This document shows positions 17,846-25,864 of a DNA stretch of 64,000 bases, piece by piece. The number at the start of each line of letters is the position of its first letter. Within the stretch, counting starts at the first letter, position 1. The DNA comes from Oscillospiraceae bacterium (lineage in GTDB: Bacteria > Bacillota > Clostridia > Oscillospirales > UBA929), in the NCBI GenBank assembly GCA_031265355.1, contig JAISCT010000003.1, positions 27,517 to 91,516 of the forward strand, read 5' to 3'. Both the position numbers and the translations under genes were made by a program. Below the pieces are notes generated by a model. That model had not been told where the DNA came from, did not search any database, and saw nothing but the letters and a program-made list of their open reading frames with translations.

Positions 17846-18706
17846 TCACCTTTTTTCATTCTCTATGCTCCAAGTTGCGCCAAAATCAGAACTGATCAAC
17901 GTGGCAGTGTCGTCTGCGGAGAGGGGATTCGACAAAAGCAGCCTATATGTATCACCCTGGGGCTGAAGAGCGGAGAACTGGTAATATGAATCCTCCGGCA
18001 TGTCGATTTCGGGCATCGCAACCGCGTCCCATGTCATCCCACCGTCCGCGGTTCTGTACATCGGGAGAGGATTTGTGTCAAGTTCAAACCTGAAACACAT
18101 AAACCCGATGCGCTCGGTTGTGAACAGCCCGAAAAGCAAAACGCGCGCGTATTGGTCATTGATGTTGTTGACTTCTTCCCATGATTTTCCAAAATCGTGG
18201 GAAATATAGACAAAGTTTTCCTGGTTTCCCATCCCGTGGTATAGACTCCCAATTATCCAGCCGTCGGACGCAGAGGTGAATCCTATCGATACGGAAGAAA
18301 AAAGATTGCCCGCACTATTATTATCTAGCTGCTGTTCACGAACCTTTGGCAGGGCAGCTCCAGACCAGTTTTTCCCTTCGTCCACAGTACTGTACACGGT
18401 GGCGGCAGCAGCATTGTCGTCATTACCACCCGACACAAAAGCCGTCACGCGAGGGTGGACAAATACGTCGAACGGCTCAATTTCCTGATCGTCTGTCATC
18501 AAACACTGCCTGACAGGTTCCGGAACGGGAATTTGCATATCATTATTTTCGCCAAAATATTGCACATGGAAGCTGTTTCCCGAAAACGAAAAGCTTCCGC
18601 GCTGCTCCGAAAACGCAGGGGCAGTCTCGTTGGATGTACAGGCTTGCAGTAAAATGAACGATGCAACAAGTATAATGGCGATGGTAAGGCGCGCGCTTTT
18701 GGTCAC
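17846..18706 (-). CDS. Lipoprotein with Asp-box (BNR) propeller repeats
   Basis: This encodes 286 aa. The signal sequence ends in the lipobox LLQAC (Cys about 23). Four Asp-box motifs of the form S-x-D-x-G-x-x-W are visible in order: STVDEGKNW, SHDFGKSW, TADGGMTW and SSDFGATW. This indicates a small beta-propeller of the BNR/sialidase/Ycf48/sortilin fold. The usual sialidase catalytic arginines and FRIP motif are not evident, so a binding or scaffold role is more likely than hydrolysis. It is the first gene of a two-gene leftward unit. Confidence 0.75.
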   Translation of the reverse strand: MTKSARLTIAIILVASFILLQACTSNETAPAFSEQRGSFSFSGNSFHVQYFGENNDMQIPVPEPVRQCLMTDDQEIEPFDVFVHPRVTAFVSGGNDDNAAAATVYSTVDEGKNWSGAALPKVREQQLDNNSAGNLFSSVSIGFTSASDGWIIGSLYHGMGNQENFVYISHDFGKSWEEVNNINDQYARVLLFGLFTTERIGFMCFRFELDTNPLPMYRTADGGMTWDAVAMPEIDMPEDSYYQFSALQPQGDTYRLLLSNPLSADDTATLISSDFGATWSIENEKR

Positions 18707-19047
18707 GATTTTACACCTCTTCTTCCGCTACCTATCTAAGATCATTGTGCTGGTTTTGCCGGCACAGTCATATTTCTTATTTTTCCAGCCTTCTTTCCTG
18801 CACCTCACCGACCTTTGCTGCGGATTTCTCCGCTACAAGTGGATGACTCGCAAGCCACCTACTCGCTGCATTCGCAGCGAGCTCCATATCTTTACAATAA
18901 CATAAAATGTATCAAAAAGCAAGCGAATCCAGAGCCTCTCATCTCCTATCGCAAATTTTCTCTATACCATTTTGCGTTCTGTGACTTCATTTTGACGGAG
19001 TTTCGACTCTACTTTCGCGCCCCTTTACGGCACTGAGCGGTAAAATC
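18707..19047. other. Intergenic stretch with a small hairpin
   Basis: No gene is supported. At 18862-18881 CTCGCTGC and GCAGCGAG form an 8-bp stem with a 4-base loop. The promoter of the lipoprotein unit to the left should lie in the first part. Confidence 0.35.
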
Positions 19048-19098
19048 AACGACCACAGGTGGTTGAGCTCCATGATACTCAAACCACTCGTGGCCGTT
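19048..19098 (-). terminator. Terminator hairpin after the 393-aa protein gene
   Basis: Arms AACGACCACAGGTGGTTGAG (plus strand, 19048-19067) and the imperfect complement at 19078-19098. On the minus strand the stem is followed by GATTTTACC. It lies 34 bases after the stop at 19132. Confidence 0.55.
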
Positions 19099-19131
19099 CA
19101 AACGGACGAGTTTCCATCCATGTAAAGAATG

Positions 19132-20313
19132 TTATTCTATAATTGTCGCATAAATGTCTAAGTTCTCCATCATCTCGTTGTATTCTTCCAACGTAATAAA
19201 TCCGTTTTCTAGATTCGATTCTTGATTGTTGATGAATTCGTTTCTGAAGTACTCCTCGTCTACAGGCTTTTCCATGGCGCGCGATACAAGAGTCTCTTGC
19301 TCAAGTATTGCTCCAGATTGTGAAACAAACTGCGAGGAGTCATTGGAGGAGAACACACCTTGCGAAAGTCCCAAGATATAGTAATAATCACCCTCCGTAT
19401 TAAAAGCGCCGCCTCTCCCAGGTTTATATAGAAAAAGAAGGTATTCATCACCCGCTTCAAATATTACATTTGGCTCATATATTTCCGTGTATCCTCCCGC
19501 TGTGCCACCTTGTACACGTACCGTAATTATCTCTTCGTCAGTCGCTCCTCTTATCGCATCAGAAACAGAAATATAATAGTCGGTGAAATTTGCAGTTGAA
19601 CCAGAAGGACTCCTCACTTGAAAACCCTCCGATATTCCAGTTACGACGCCAACAACCACAAGCGACGATTGTTCAAACAAATCGTCAGTATTCTTTTCTG
19701 CCAATAGCCCCTGGAAATGACGAACATCTCCAACAATATCCTTTTCATTGCCCCATAAAAAAGTCTGCACATCTGAGGCTATCAAATTGGGATCTGCATT
19801 AGCGGAATAAATCATCTCTCCTTCCGGTATATTTAAAAATCCTCCGTGACTATCTATGATACATGGAAGCACAGCGATCCATTGACTGTATACTTGATTA
19901 TCCACCAAATCAACAAAGACAAAAAATCGCAATTCATACCCCTGCAAGTCTGAAAGTTTCTCATAAAACCTCGCATGGATATATCTGAGCCCATCCAATT
20001 TTGAAATGTCTTTGTCTGTCGGAAGAACAGGTCTCTCAATGCCAATATCCTCACATGCTCCACGAATCAAATCAAAGCTTGAACCATTAGCGACAGGAGA
20101 GATAGACATCTCTCCTGTCGCAGAGAAAAAATTGTAATCGTCCCACTGTGGTTGATTGAAAAGACGATTTAAAATATCAGCATCACTTGGTTGCTTTTCT
20201 CTAAAAGCCACCAGTTTCAACACCCCTAAAATTCCTGCAGATAATATGAACAAACTCAACAATACAATCACTTGCTTCTTATAAGTGGTTGTATTGTTTC
20301 TAAAGTGATTCAT
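19132..20313 (-). CDS. Membrane-anchored extracytoplasmic protein, unknown
   Basis: This encodes 393 aa. One helix near the N-terminus (about 13-33, VIVLLSLFILSAGILGVLKL) is followed by a large soluble part. Residues about 215-330 contain beta-rich segments (VVVGVVTGISEGF, DYYISVSDAIRGATDEEIITVRVQGG, AGDEYLLFLYKPG). These resemble proteins in which an OB/immunoglobulin-like domain handles secreted peptides, but I cannot assign a family. Its ATG overlaps the stop of the small gene at 20310-20468 (ATGA), so the two are translated together. A terminator hairpin follows at 19048-19098. Confidence 0.65.
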   Translation of the reverse strand: MNHFRNNTTTYKKQVIVLLSLFILSAGILGVLKLVAFREKQPSDADILNRLFNQPQWDDYNFFSATGEMSISPVANGSSFDLIRGACEDIGIERPVLPTDKDISKLDGLRYIHARFYEKLSDLQGYELRFFVFVDLVDNQVYSQWIAVLPCIIDSHGGFLNIPEGEMIYSANADPNLIASDVQTFLWGNEKDIVGDVRHFQGLLAEKNTDDLFEQSSLVVVGVVTGISEGFQVRSPSGSTANFTDYYISVSDAIRGATDEEIITVRVQGGTAGGYTEIYEPNVIFEAGDEYLLFLYKPGRGGAFNTEGDYYYILGLSQGVFSSNDSSQFVSQSGAILEQETLVSRAMEKPVDEEYFRNEFINNQESNLENGFITLEEYNEMMENLDIYATIIE

Positions 20314-20468
20314 ACTACAGAAATCTGTTTATAAGCGTATGACTGGGCAATCCAAACGAACCCGTGGGATGACCATCCACTATTTACATATAATTGATCG
20401 TTAGATGGTATCCCTGTATCGTAATACCCAACCGTGATGACATAATGATAGTCAAACACCTTTTTCAT
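20310..20468 (-). CDS. Small 52-aa protein, possible C39-peptidase-like C-terminal fragment
   Basis: ATG 20468 follows AAAGGATG at a good distance, and the stop overlaps the ATG of the next gene by four bases, which is strong evidence that it is translated. The sequence has HYVITVGYYD near residues 8-17, LYVNSGW about 28-34 and a terminal SYAYKQI. This looks like the active-site His region and end of C39-like papain-fold peptidases (HYVVVVGY ... vnsGw). The catalytic Cys half is missing. It could be the surviving end of a broken peptidase gene or a genuine small protein. The coupling to 19132-20313 argues that at least the open frame is maintained. Confidence 0.55.
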   Translation of the reverse strand: MKKVFDYHYVITVGYYDTGIPSNDQLYVNSGWSSHGFVWIAQSYAYKQISVV

Positions 20469-20651
20469 GATGTGACATCCTTTCTTTTAATCAAGCCGAT
20501 ACATCTTACGCTGTTGAACACATCGTGTTGAGACTGGGTTATGTGCCCACAAGGAACCAGGAGTTACTCTCATTTTCGACACACCCACACCATTACCTAA
20601 TCCTTCGCCTTTACTGTGTCACGGATTCAGGTAAGTACTCACACATCAACT

Positions 20652-20866
20652 CTACCCGTTTCTCTTGAACCTGCTCACACTCTGTGGCACTTTGGGCTGG
20701 TGGAACCATGCAATCAACCGACCATCCCCACATCCGTAGCATACCACCGGTCGACACCATCTGTGCAAGTCCGAATCCGTGGTTGGATACATCCTGCTTT
20801 GATGTCCGGAAGTCCATGTTCATCGGTCCGGAGGCAAAATGTTCAACAAGTCTAATGGTTCCCTCT
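20652..20866 (-). pseudogene. Decayed second agr module: agrC 3' end fused to agrD 3' end
   Basis: Reading leftwards, the first part encodes LVEHFASGP and FRTSKQDVSNHGFGLAQM. This matches the C-terminal ATPase end of the intact AgrC at 23221-24519 (FRTSKPDKGNHGFGLAQI). The sequence then runs directly, in another frame, into AWFHQPKVPQSVSRFKRNG and a stop at 20652. That is nearly identical to the tail of the intact AgrD (LWFHQPKVPQGMSRFKRSR). An agrB gene would be expected between them and is missing, so a deletion fused the two ends. The codon at the AgrD ring Cys position reads TTG (Leu). It cannot make an autoinducer in this state. Confidence 0.75.
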
Positions 20867-20867
20867 A

Positions 20868-20912
20868 TTATTGGGAGACTCCCTGCCCAATGGGCAAAAA
20901 GTCTCCCAATAA
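20868..20912. repeat. Perfect nested inverted repeat
   Basis: 13-base arms TTATTGGGAGACT (20868-20880) and AGTCTCCCAATAA (20900-20912) enclose a second stem TGCCC/GGGCA (20884-20888 and 20892-20896). It sits between the stop of the 157-aa membrane protein and the agr remnant. It lacks a T-run, so it may be a weak terminator, an mRNA-end structure or the scar of the rearrangement. Confidence 0.55.
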
Positions 20913-20948
20913 CAACGAAACACAGAACGCAGTGCTGTTACCTCAAAG

Positions 20949-21422
20949 TCAAGTCTGTGCTTGTCTATTTGGATACGCAACAAAAATATACTCAACAAGT
21001 GCAAATACAAATAGGAACAGGGAAACACAAATATAAAAATTAAAGTTTCTCACCATAGAAAGCATCATATCTCCGTACTTACCAAGTCTCCCGCTCGAAA
21101 TCCTGTTCGATATGTCTACCATGTACCCGATTATCAAAACAAAAAGTACAGCAATCATACGAGAGACAATCCTGAGAATAGAACCCTTGCATGTCAGATT
21201 TTTAAACCTGAAGTGAAACGCATTGCGATGCACAATAAAACAACAAAGAATAGAAACAAGGACCGGCAAACCATCCCGAAAAATCAACAATATCCAGAGG
21301 TCTGACGGCCACGGAACAAAGACTATATCAAGAAGAAATACAGCGCCGAACAAAATAGCTTGGCATATTGTAGCTGTAAATACCGATAATATTTCGCCGC
21401 CTTTTCCTCGCTCATTAAACAT
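20949..21422 (-). CDS. Small integral membrane protein, unknown
   Basis: This encodes 157 aa with four predicted membrane helices, for example ATICQAILFGAVFLLDIVFV, LWILLIF...LPVLVSILCCFIV, MIAVLFVLIIGYMVDI and FYICVSLFLFVFALVEYIFVA. No family is recognised. It begins 13 bases after the secreted-protein stop at 21436 with AAGGTGG as ribosome site, so they are co-transcribed. Its position just downstream of agrBD suggests it belongs to the quorum-sensing locus, which is inference from position only. Confidence 0.6.
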   Translation of the reverse strand: MFNERGKGGEILSVFTATICQAILFGAVFLLDIVFVPWPSDLWILLIFRDGLPVLVSILCCFIVHRNAFHFRFKNLTCKGSILRIVSRMIAVLFVLIIGYMVDISNRISSGRLGKYGDMMLSMVRNFNFYICVSLFLFVFALVEYIFVAYPNRQAQT

Positions 21423-21435
21423 CTATTAAACCACC

Positions 21436-22194
21436 TTAGGTTGTGATTCTGCTACCTACATTACAAATAACTGTGCCGAGATTTACCACATCGATCCTGG
21501 TTTCGCATCTCAGGACAAAACCAGTATAGGTGGACGAGTCTTCATAGTAAGCCCAATTGCTTGTAGGATACTTGACAGTTGGTCCATCCGTCCACAAAGC
21601 CCAAAATATATCTGTCGTCCCATATCTTAGCTGACGATTCGTTACGACCACGTTCTCTATCTCCCACTGCCCAGCCGCCGCATGTAATTCATTTTCAGTT
21701 CCAGAAATGTCAATCCAATAAACACAAGCCCATGCCATTATTCCATATTGCGTTTTATATTTCTCATCTTCTTTAACATTTGCCGCAACCGCAACCGCAA
21801 CATACAGATTTGCAGTTTCTCCATTGTCACGGGTAAGTTCTCCCATTTTCTGAACCGTTGAACTTACTTCAAACTCAATTTCATCTTCTGCAACACCGAT
21901 AACAGGAATGAACTCTGCACTTGCAATAACACTTTCTCTCACCGATATAGGAACGGAATAGTCAACAATTCCTGTCACAGCATCAGCCAACAAGGACTCT
22001 GTATCTGCCTCTGCAACAAGAGCATCTGCCTGGAGACGAATTGACGCAGTTTCACCCAGAGTGCTACTATTTACATATGTGGTAACGCTCAGAACGTCTC
22101 CTTCAACGGCAGGTTCTTTTGCCAAAGTAATTGATGTCATCATCAATGAGAGCACGAATACGAGTGCGAATGCACGTTTCATAGTTAATTTCAT
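21436..22194 (-). CDS. Secreted protein of unknown function downstream of agrBD
   Basis: This encodes 252 aa. The N-terminus (MKLTMKRAFALVFVLSLMM..ITLAKE) is a clear Sec signal. GGGAGA lies before ATG 22194; the internal ATG four codons later is a possible alternative. The mature part is acidic and beta-rich with Trp/Tyr-rich segments (ACVYWIDISG, FWALWTDGPTVKYPTSNW) and two cysteines near the C-terminus. I recognise no family. Its start context (MKLTMK) resembles that of the secreted protein at 16998-17837. It lies about 175 bases after agrD and may be expressed with it. Confidence 0.6.
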   Translation of the reverse strand: MKLTMKRAFALVFVLSLMMTSITLAKEPAVEGDVLSVTTYVNSSTLGETASIRLQADALVAEADTESLLADAVTGIVDYSVPISVRESVIASAEFIPVIGVAEDEIEFEVSSTVQKMGELTRDNGETANLYVAVAVAANVKEDEKYKTQYGIMAWACVYWIDISGTENELHAAAGQWEIENVVVTNRQLRYGTTDIFWALWTDGPTVKYPTSNWAYYEDSSTYTGFVLRCETRIDVVNLGTVICNVGSRITT

Positions 22195-22368
22195 TAGTCG
22201 TTCTCCCTTGTTTTAATTTTGGTCAATATAAATAACCATAAATCAGCCATCCGCGCGTTCATTATGGAAGCGCACAGTAGTTTCTTAGTCCAAGTAGAAC
22301 CACACAACCTTTCCGTCATAAAAACATCCCCAACAGAACCTACCCCACTATAACAATGGATCTGTACT

Positions 22369-22524
22369 CTACCTGCTCCTCTTGAACCTGCTCATACCCT
22401 GCGGCACTTTGGGCTGATGGAACCACAAAGTACAAACCGCCTGCGAAGACGCTACGCCCAGCACCAAAGCCAAGGATGCGAACAATCCACCCAGTCGCAT
22501 TCCTACGGCACCCAGCTTTTTCAT
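22369..22524 (-). CDS. agrD: AgrD-like cyclic (thio)lactone autoinducer precursor
   Basis: This is a 51-aa peptide from ATG 22524, preceded by AAGGAGGTGG and overlapping the agrB stop by four bases. It has the three parts of AgrD: an amphipathic, basic N-terminus (MKKLGAVGMRLGG), a hydrophobic segment, and the core QAV-Cys31-TLWF (28-35), followed by a recognition tail HQPKVPQGM. Alignment of that tail with the staphylococcal DEPEVPKEL places the macrocycle at Cys31-Thr-Leu-Trp-Phe35, with cleavage before His36. AgrB would cut there and form the thiolactone between Cys31 and the Phe35 carboxyl; a second protease trims the leader. The trimming point is unknown. A decayed copy of the same tail lies at 20652-20700. 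Confidence 0.9.
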   Translation of the reverse strand: MKKLGAVGMRLGGLFASLALVLGVASSQAVCTLWFHQPKVPQGMSRFKRSR

Positions 22525-23132
22525 ACTCCACCTCCTTCCTGCTCACGTTGCTTACCGTTTTCATACCTTATAAAATTCGCCATTAGAGATATTGCTGCGG
22601 TAAAAACTCCCATCGCTAAAGAAAAGACAAATTTTTTGTCAGGCACGAAACCAGTCAGCAAACCTATTGTTGCGGCATACCCAGCGATGAAACAGCGACT
22701 CTTTTTCTTGAATCGGACCTTCTCCTCGTACGAGAGCGGTTTGTTCGCGTCTTCCGCCGGCGCAAAGAGAAACACATAGACGACTGATAACAAAACACTT
22801 GTGACAATGACCGGGAACTGAACATCCACCGGGAGATACAACAAGAGCAATAGAAACACCGCATAAGAACACATTAAAATAAGGAAACACCTGAAATGAT
22901 TTTTCGCATGATATCCGCCGGCGATCTGACGAAGCGGCGCAAATCCCAACAGATACAGAGCGCTTTCTGGTACGGTACGGGTGATGACAGACAGAAACGT
23001 CAGCGCAAGGAAATTCGCAAATGTCGACAGCAGGATTTCAAAACTGTACGTATAAACTTCCTCATCATCCGCCGCGATGAGCCCGTGGGCCATGAAAAAC
23101 GATGATATGCCTCTGGACATCCGAGCAATCAT
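22521..23132 (-). CDS. agrB: AgrB-like peptide-processing membrane protease
   Basis: This encodes 203 aa. ATG 23132 is preferred because AGGGGTG lies 6 bases before it; a GTG at 23141 in frame is an alternative. The catalytic His of the family is in RQIAGGYHAKNHFRCF (about residue 75-80). The partner Cys is expected in the following segment, at FRCF or in LMCSYAVF. Four to six hydrophobic helices follow. AgrB cleaves the C-terminal tail of AgrD and closes the ring. Its stop overlaps the agrD start (ATGA), so both products are coupled, and it has its own promoter at 23154-23182. Confidence 0.9.
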   Translation of the reverse strand: MIARMSRGISSFFMAHGLIAADDEEVYTYSFEILLSTFANFLALTFLSVITRTVPESALYLLGFAPLRQIAGGYHAKNHFRCFLILMCSYAVFLLLLLYLPVDVQFPVIVTSVLLSVVYVFLFAPAEDANKPLSYEEKVRFKKKSRCFIAGYAATIGLLTGFVPDKKFVFSLAMGVFTAAISLMANFIRYENGKQREQEGGGV

Positions 23133-23153
23133 ATCGATCACCCCTACGGTCGG

Positions 23154-23182
23154 AGCATACTATCACGGGCAAATTTTGTCAA
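23154..23182 (-). promoter_or_regulatory. Promoter of agrBD
   Basis: Minus strand: -35 TTGACA (23182-23177), 17-base spacer, -10 TATGCT (23159-23154). It lies in the 88-base gap between the agrC stop and the agrB start. This gives agrBD expression independent of agrAC and is the natural place for AgrA autoregulation, although I found no clear AgrA direct repeat. Confidence 0.6.
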
Positions 23183-23220
23183 TGGCATCTGCATAAGTGT
23201 CGAAAAAAAAGACATAACTG

Positions 23221-24519
23221 TTAAACAGACCGATTCTGTAGGAGCACTTTGAGTGAAAATTTTCCATCTTTTGGGTCCCAATGCGGGGTCACATCCCCAT
23301 CGTACTTGTGTGCGATCGCCTTTATCTGCGCAAGTCCGAATCCGTGATTTCCTTTGTCCGGCTTTGATGTCCGGAAGCTCACGTCCACCGGTCCGGAGAC
23401 GAAGTTTTCGACAAGAACCGAGACGTTGCCGGACGTATTTGTGATGCGAAGCAGAATCTCCCTTTTCACATCGGCCGAGCGCAAAATCCCCTCGATGGCG
23501 TTGTCCAGCGCGCTGGCCACAACAACAGCCAAATCAAACTGGTCGACAGCCAGACTGCCGACCAGCAACACTGTGTGGACAACGTGTATGTCAGATTCGC
23601 TGGCTCTGTTGATTTTTGCCTGTAAAATCGCATCGATGGCCGGGAATCCCGTGTCTACGACATCTGCCGTTCTCTTGATATCCGTTTGAATCCTCTTTAT
23701 GTGCCTCAGAGCGTCCCCTATCTGGCCCTCTGCCAACATGCCGGATATGGCGATCAGCGCGTTGTTCATGTCATGACGGATCGACCTTACCTCACGCTGT
23801 GTTTGATAGAGTTTTTGATAGTGCTCGATCTGGATTTCCAATCTGAGCTGCGCCAACTCATATTCCTTTTTATAGGACAAAGCCCTGCGCTGTCTGTCAA
23901 GGATAATTATTGTGATAAATACCAGACACAACGAGATGATTACAGCTAGCAAACCCAACGTGGAGATACGAGGATTGTCGATGTTTGAGGTAAATTCATT
24001 TATAATAAAACAGAGGATGATGGATTGTACCGGCATAAACATCATCAGTAGATTGAATTGTCTATCCACCTGTTCTTTTCCTTTGTTTATGAAAAACCTG
24101 ATCAAGTACACCAAAAGCAGCGAAACAAATTTTGATACAAGTACGCCCAGAATATATGTTGAAAAATTGCTTTGCATTTCTGCAATCTGGATTTCTAAAA
24201 CTTGCACAAGCAAAATGCCAACGAGTATTTCTGTCGTCAACATGATCACTGTAATCACCAGAACGAGTAGGAACTTCGACGTGACATTGGACACAAAATA
24301 AAAACTCAGACAACAGTTGATGACAACAGCCACAGCAGGAAGTATGATTGCACCTTGAAAATATGCTGTGACCACAACATTAACGATAGTAGCACAGACA
24401 AGCCCCCCTATAAGGATAGGCCAATTGCGTTTTTTCATCTCCCAAAATGTTCCATAAAATAGCATGATAGCAAGAATTTCGACGCCTGTCCCCAGCAAAT
24501 CAATCAACAATTTATCCAT
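23221..24519 (-). CDS. agrC: AgrC-like GHKL sensor histidine kinase
   Basis: This encodes 432 aa. The N-terminal half has about six membrane helices (typical AgrC receptor). The C-terminal half is a GHKL kinase: the H-box reads VRSIRHDMNNALIAISG (about residue 250), an N-box region VVVASALDNAIEGIL follows, and the G-box is KGNHGFGLAQI near the end. AgrC binds the cyclic peptide outside the cell and phosphorylates AgrA. It starts three bases after the agrA stop and is therefore in the same transcript. Part of its 3' end is duplicated in the remnant at 20652-20866. Confidence 0.9.
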   Translation of the reverse strand: MDKLLIDLLGTGVEILAIMLFYGTFWEMKKRNWPILIGGLVCATIVNVVVTAYFQGAIILPAVAVVINCCLSFYFVSNVTSKFLLVLVITVIMLTTEILVGILLVQVLEIQIAEMQSNFSTYILGVLVSKFVSLLLVYLIRFFINKGKEQVDRQFNLLMMFMPVQSIILCFIINEFTSNIDNPRISTLGLLAVIISLCLVFITIIILDRQRRALSYKKEYELAQLRLEIQIEHYQKLYQTQREVRSIRHDMNNALIAISGMLAEGQIGDALRHIKRIQTDIKRTADVVDTGFPAIDAILQAKINRASESDIHVVHTVLLVGSLAVDQFDLAVVVASALDNAIEGILRSADVKREILLRITNTSGNVSVLVENFVSGPVDVSFRTSKPDKGNHGFGLAQIKAIAHKYDGDVTPHWDPKDGKFSLKVLLQNRSV

Positions 24520-24522
24520 ATC

Positions 24523-25230
24523 TCACACTCCATACTTGGCAAGAAAGGCATTGAAAGCTTTCAAACAGTCCCGTTTTTTCCGGACGCTCATGTCCACATG
24601 CTGACCATAGATTGTGAATATACGTGTATCTTTGATCCTCTTGATATAGTGCATGTTGATCAATGTCCCATGGTTACATCTGAAAAAACCGTACGGAGAT
24701 AGGCGCTCCTCATATTCGCCGATTTTGCCAGCGCACTCATATTTTTTACTTTTTGTCACAAATACAACATGTCGGAGGCTCGCCTCTAGATAGACAATTT
24801 CACTGACGTCAAGCGCGCAAGTAATATCCTCCCACTTGCATTCGATCATATGATGTCGGCCTCTGTGTTTTTCCAATGCCCTGCTCAACACTTCACTGAC
24901 CTTTTGGGCGTCGGCAGGCTTCACAATATAGTCGAATGCCTCCACTTGAAAGGACTGAAACACATATTGGCCATGACTCGTCAAAAATATGATGATGGCA
25001 TCTCTGTCAATCTTCCGAATTTCCTGCCCCGTTTCCAGGCCGGACAGGCCCTCCATCTGAATGTCTAAAAAAATGATGTCAAACGGACGTTCCCTGTGGC
25101 TGTTCAAAAGCGCGCTTCCGCTTGAAAACTCAGCAATCACGGCATCACCGGGCAAAACACCGCTCGCATCGATCACCTCGCGCAATTGCGCCCTGAGAAC
25201 ACCCTCGTCGTCACAAACAGCCACACGCAC
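24523..25230 (-). CDS. agrA: AgrA-like LytTR response regulator
   Basis: This encodes about 235 aa. The start is taken as GTG 25230 (VRVAVCDDEG) behind GGGGGAGGG; an in-frame ATG at 25278 would add 16 residues with no homology. The receiver domain carries the acidic pair CDDE, the phosphoacceptor in IIFLDIQMEG and the conserved Lys in DYIVKPAD. The C-terminal LytTR DNA-binding domain (about 140-235) includes EIVYLEAS, FRCNHGTLINMHYIKRI and the terminal KYGV. It would bind promoter repeats when phosphorylated by AgrC. It lies 48 bases downstream of the yaaR gene on the same strand. Confidence 0.9.
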   Translation of the reverse strand: MRVAVCDDEGVLRAQLREVIDASGVLPGDAVIAEFSSGSALLNSHRERPFDIIFLDIQMEGLSGLETGQEIRKIDRDAIIIFLTSHGQYVFQSFQVEAFDYIVKPADAQKVSEVLSRALEKHRGRHHMIECKWEDITCALDVSEIVYLEASLRHVVFVTKSKKYECAGKIGEYEERLSPYGFFRCNHGTLINMHYIKRIKDTRIFTIYGQHVDMSVRKKRDCLKAFNAFLAKYGV

Positions 25231-25278
25231 AAAACCCTCCCCCTTCTCCAATTCTCCATTGGCGGTCGAAAACCGCAC

Positions 25279-25728
25279 TTAGAGGTACAGATCCAGCAGC
25301 AGACCGCGGAGTTCGTCGATGGAGTGCATGACGGCCAGGGCGTCCGCCTGGTCCTGCAGCACCTGCGCGGCCAGTTCCTCCAGTTTTTTGTTGATCCGCT
25401 TGATGAGGGCGTAGATCCGATGCCGCCCGCGTGCGTCCATCATCGACTGCTTTTTGAATGAAAACGCGAAACGCACCGCCTCGTACATGAACTCGGCGAT
25501 CATCTCCCGGTACTTCTTCAGCTCCACGATGTCGCACCGGCGGGCCAGCGCCTGCCCCTGCCGGTCGATGTCCTGCTGCAGCTCTGTCAGTTTGCGCTCG
25601 GCCTCCGCGCGGCTGAGCTGCGCGAGTTCCTGCCGGAAACTGAGCGTCTGGCCGGCCGCTTCCCGGCGCTCCACCCCCGTTCCGGCGCGGATAAGATTGT
25701 GAAAACCGCTGACGTCCTGGATCTTCAT
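25279..25728 (-). CDS. yaaR: YaaR family protein (DUF327)
   Basis: This encodes 149 aa. ATG 25728 follows GGGGAGGA. The sequence fits DUF327: an N-terminal flexible part, then a helical coiled-coil-rich body (SFRQELAQLSRAEAERKLTELQQDIDRQG split by helices), CDIVELKKYREMIAEFMYEAVRFAF and a C-terminal helix. YaaR is a small cytosolic protein of Firmicutes with no settled function. It opens the yaaR-agrA-agrC transcript from the promoter at 25796-25825, which is an unusual neighbour for agr genes. Confidence 0.85.
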   Translation of the reverse strand: MKIQDVSGFHNLIRAGTGVERREAAGQTLSFRQELAQLSRAEAERKLTELQQDIDRQGQALARRCDIVELKKYREMIAEFMYEAVRFAFSFKKQSMMDARGRHRIYALIKRINKKLEELAAQVLQDQADALAVMHSIDELRGLLLDLYL

Positions 25729-25795
25729 GCCGTCCTCCCCGGCCTGCGCGGCCGCCGTCCGCCCTGTGGGCGCCCGTATATTTTATGTATTGCCA

Positions 25796-25825
25796 TTATA
25801 TCACCGCGTGGGCCGGCCTGGCAAA
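25796..25825 (-). promoter_or_regulatory. Promoter of yaaR-agrAC
   Basis: Minus strand: -35 TTGCCA (25825-25820), 18-base spacer, -10 TATAAT (25801-25796). It is divergent from the ABC exporter promoter at 25865-25893. Confidence 0.65.
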
Positions 25826-25864
25826 TAACAGCCGACCGTTCACGCATCTTTTACAGCTTTCCTC

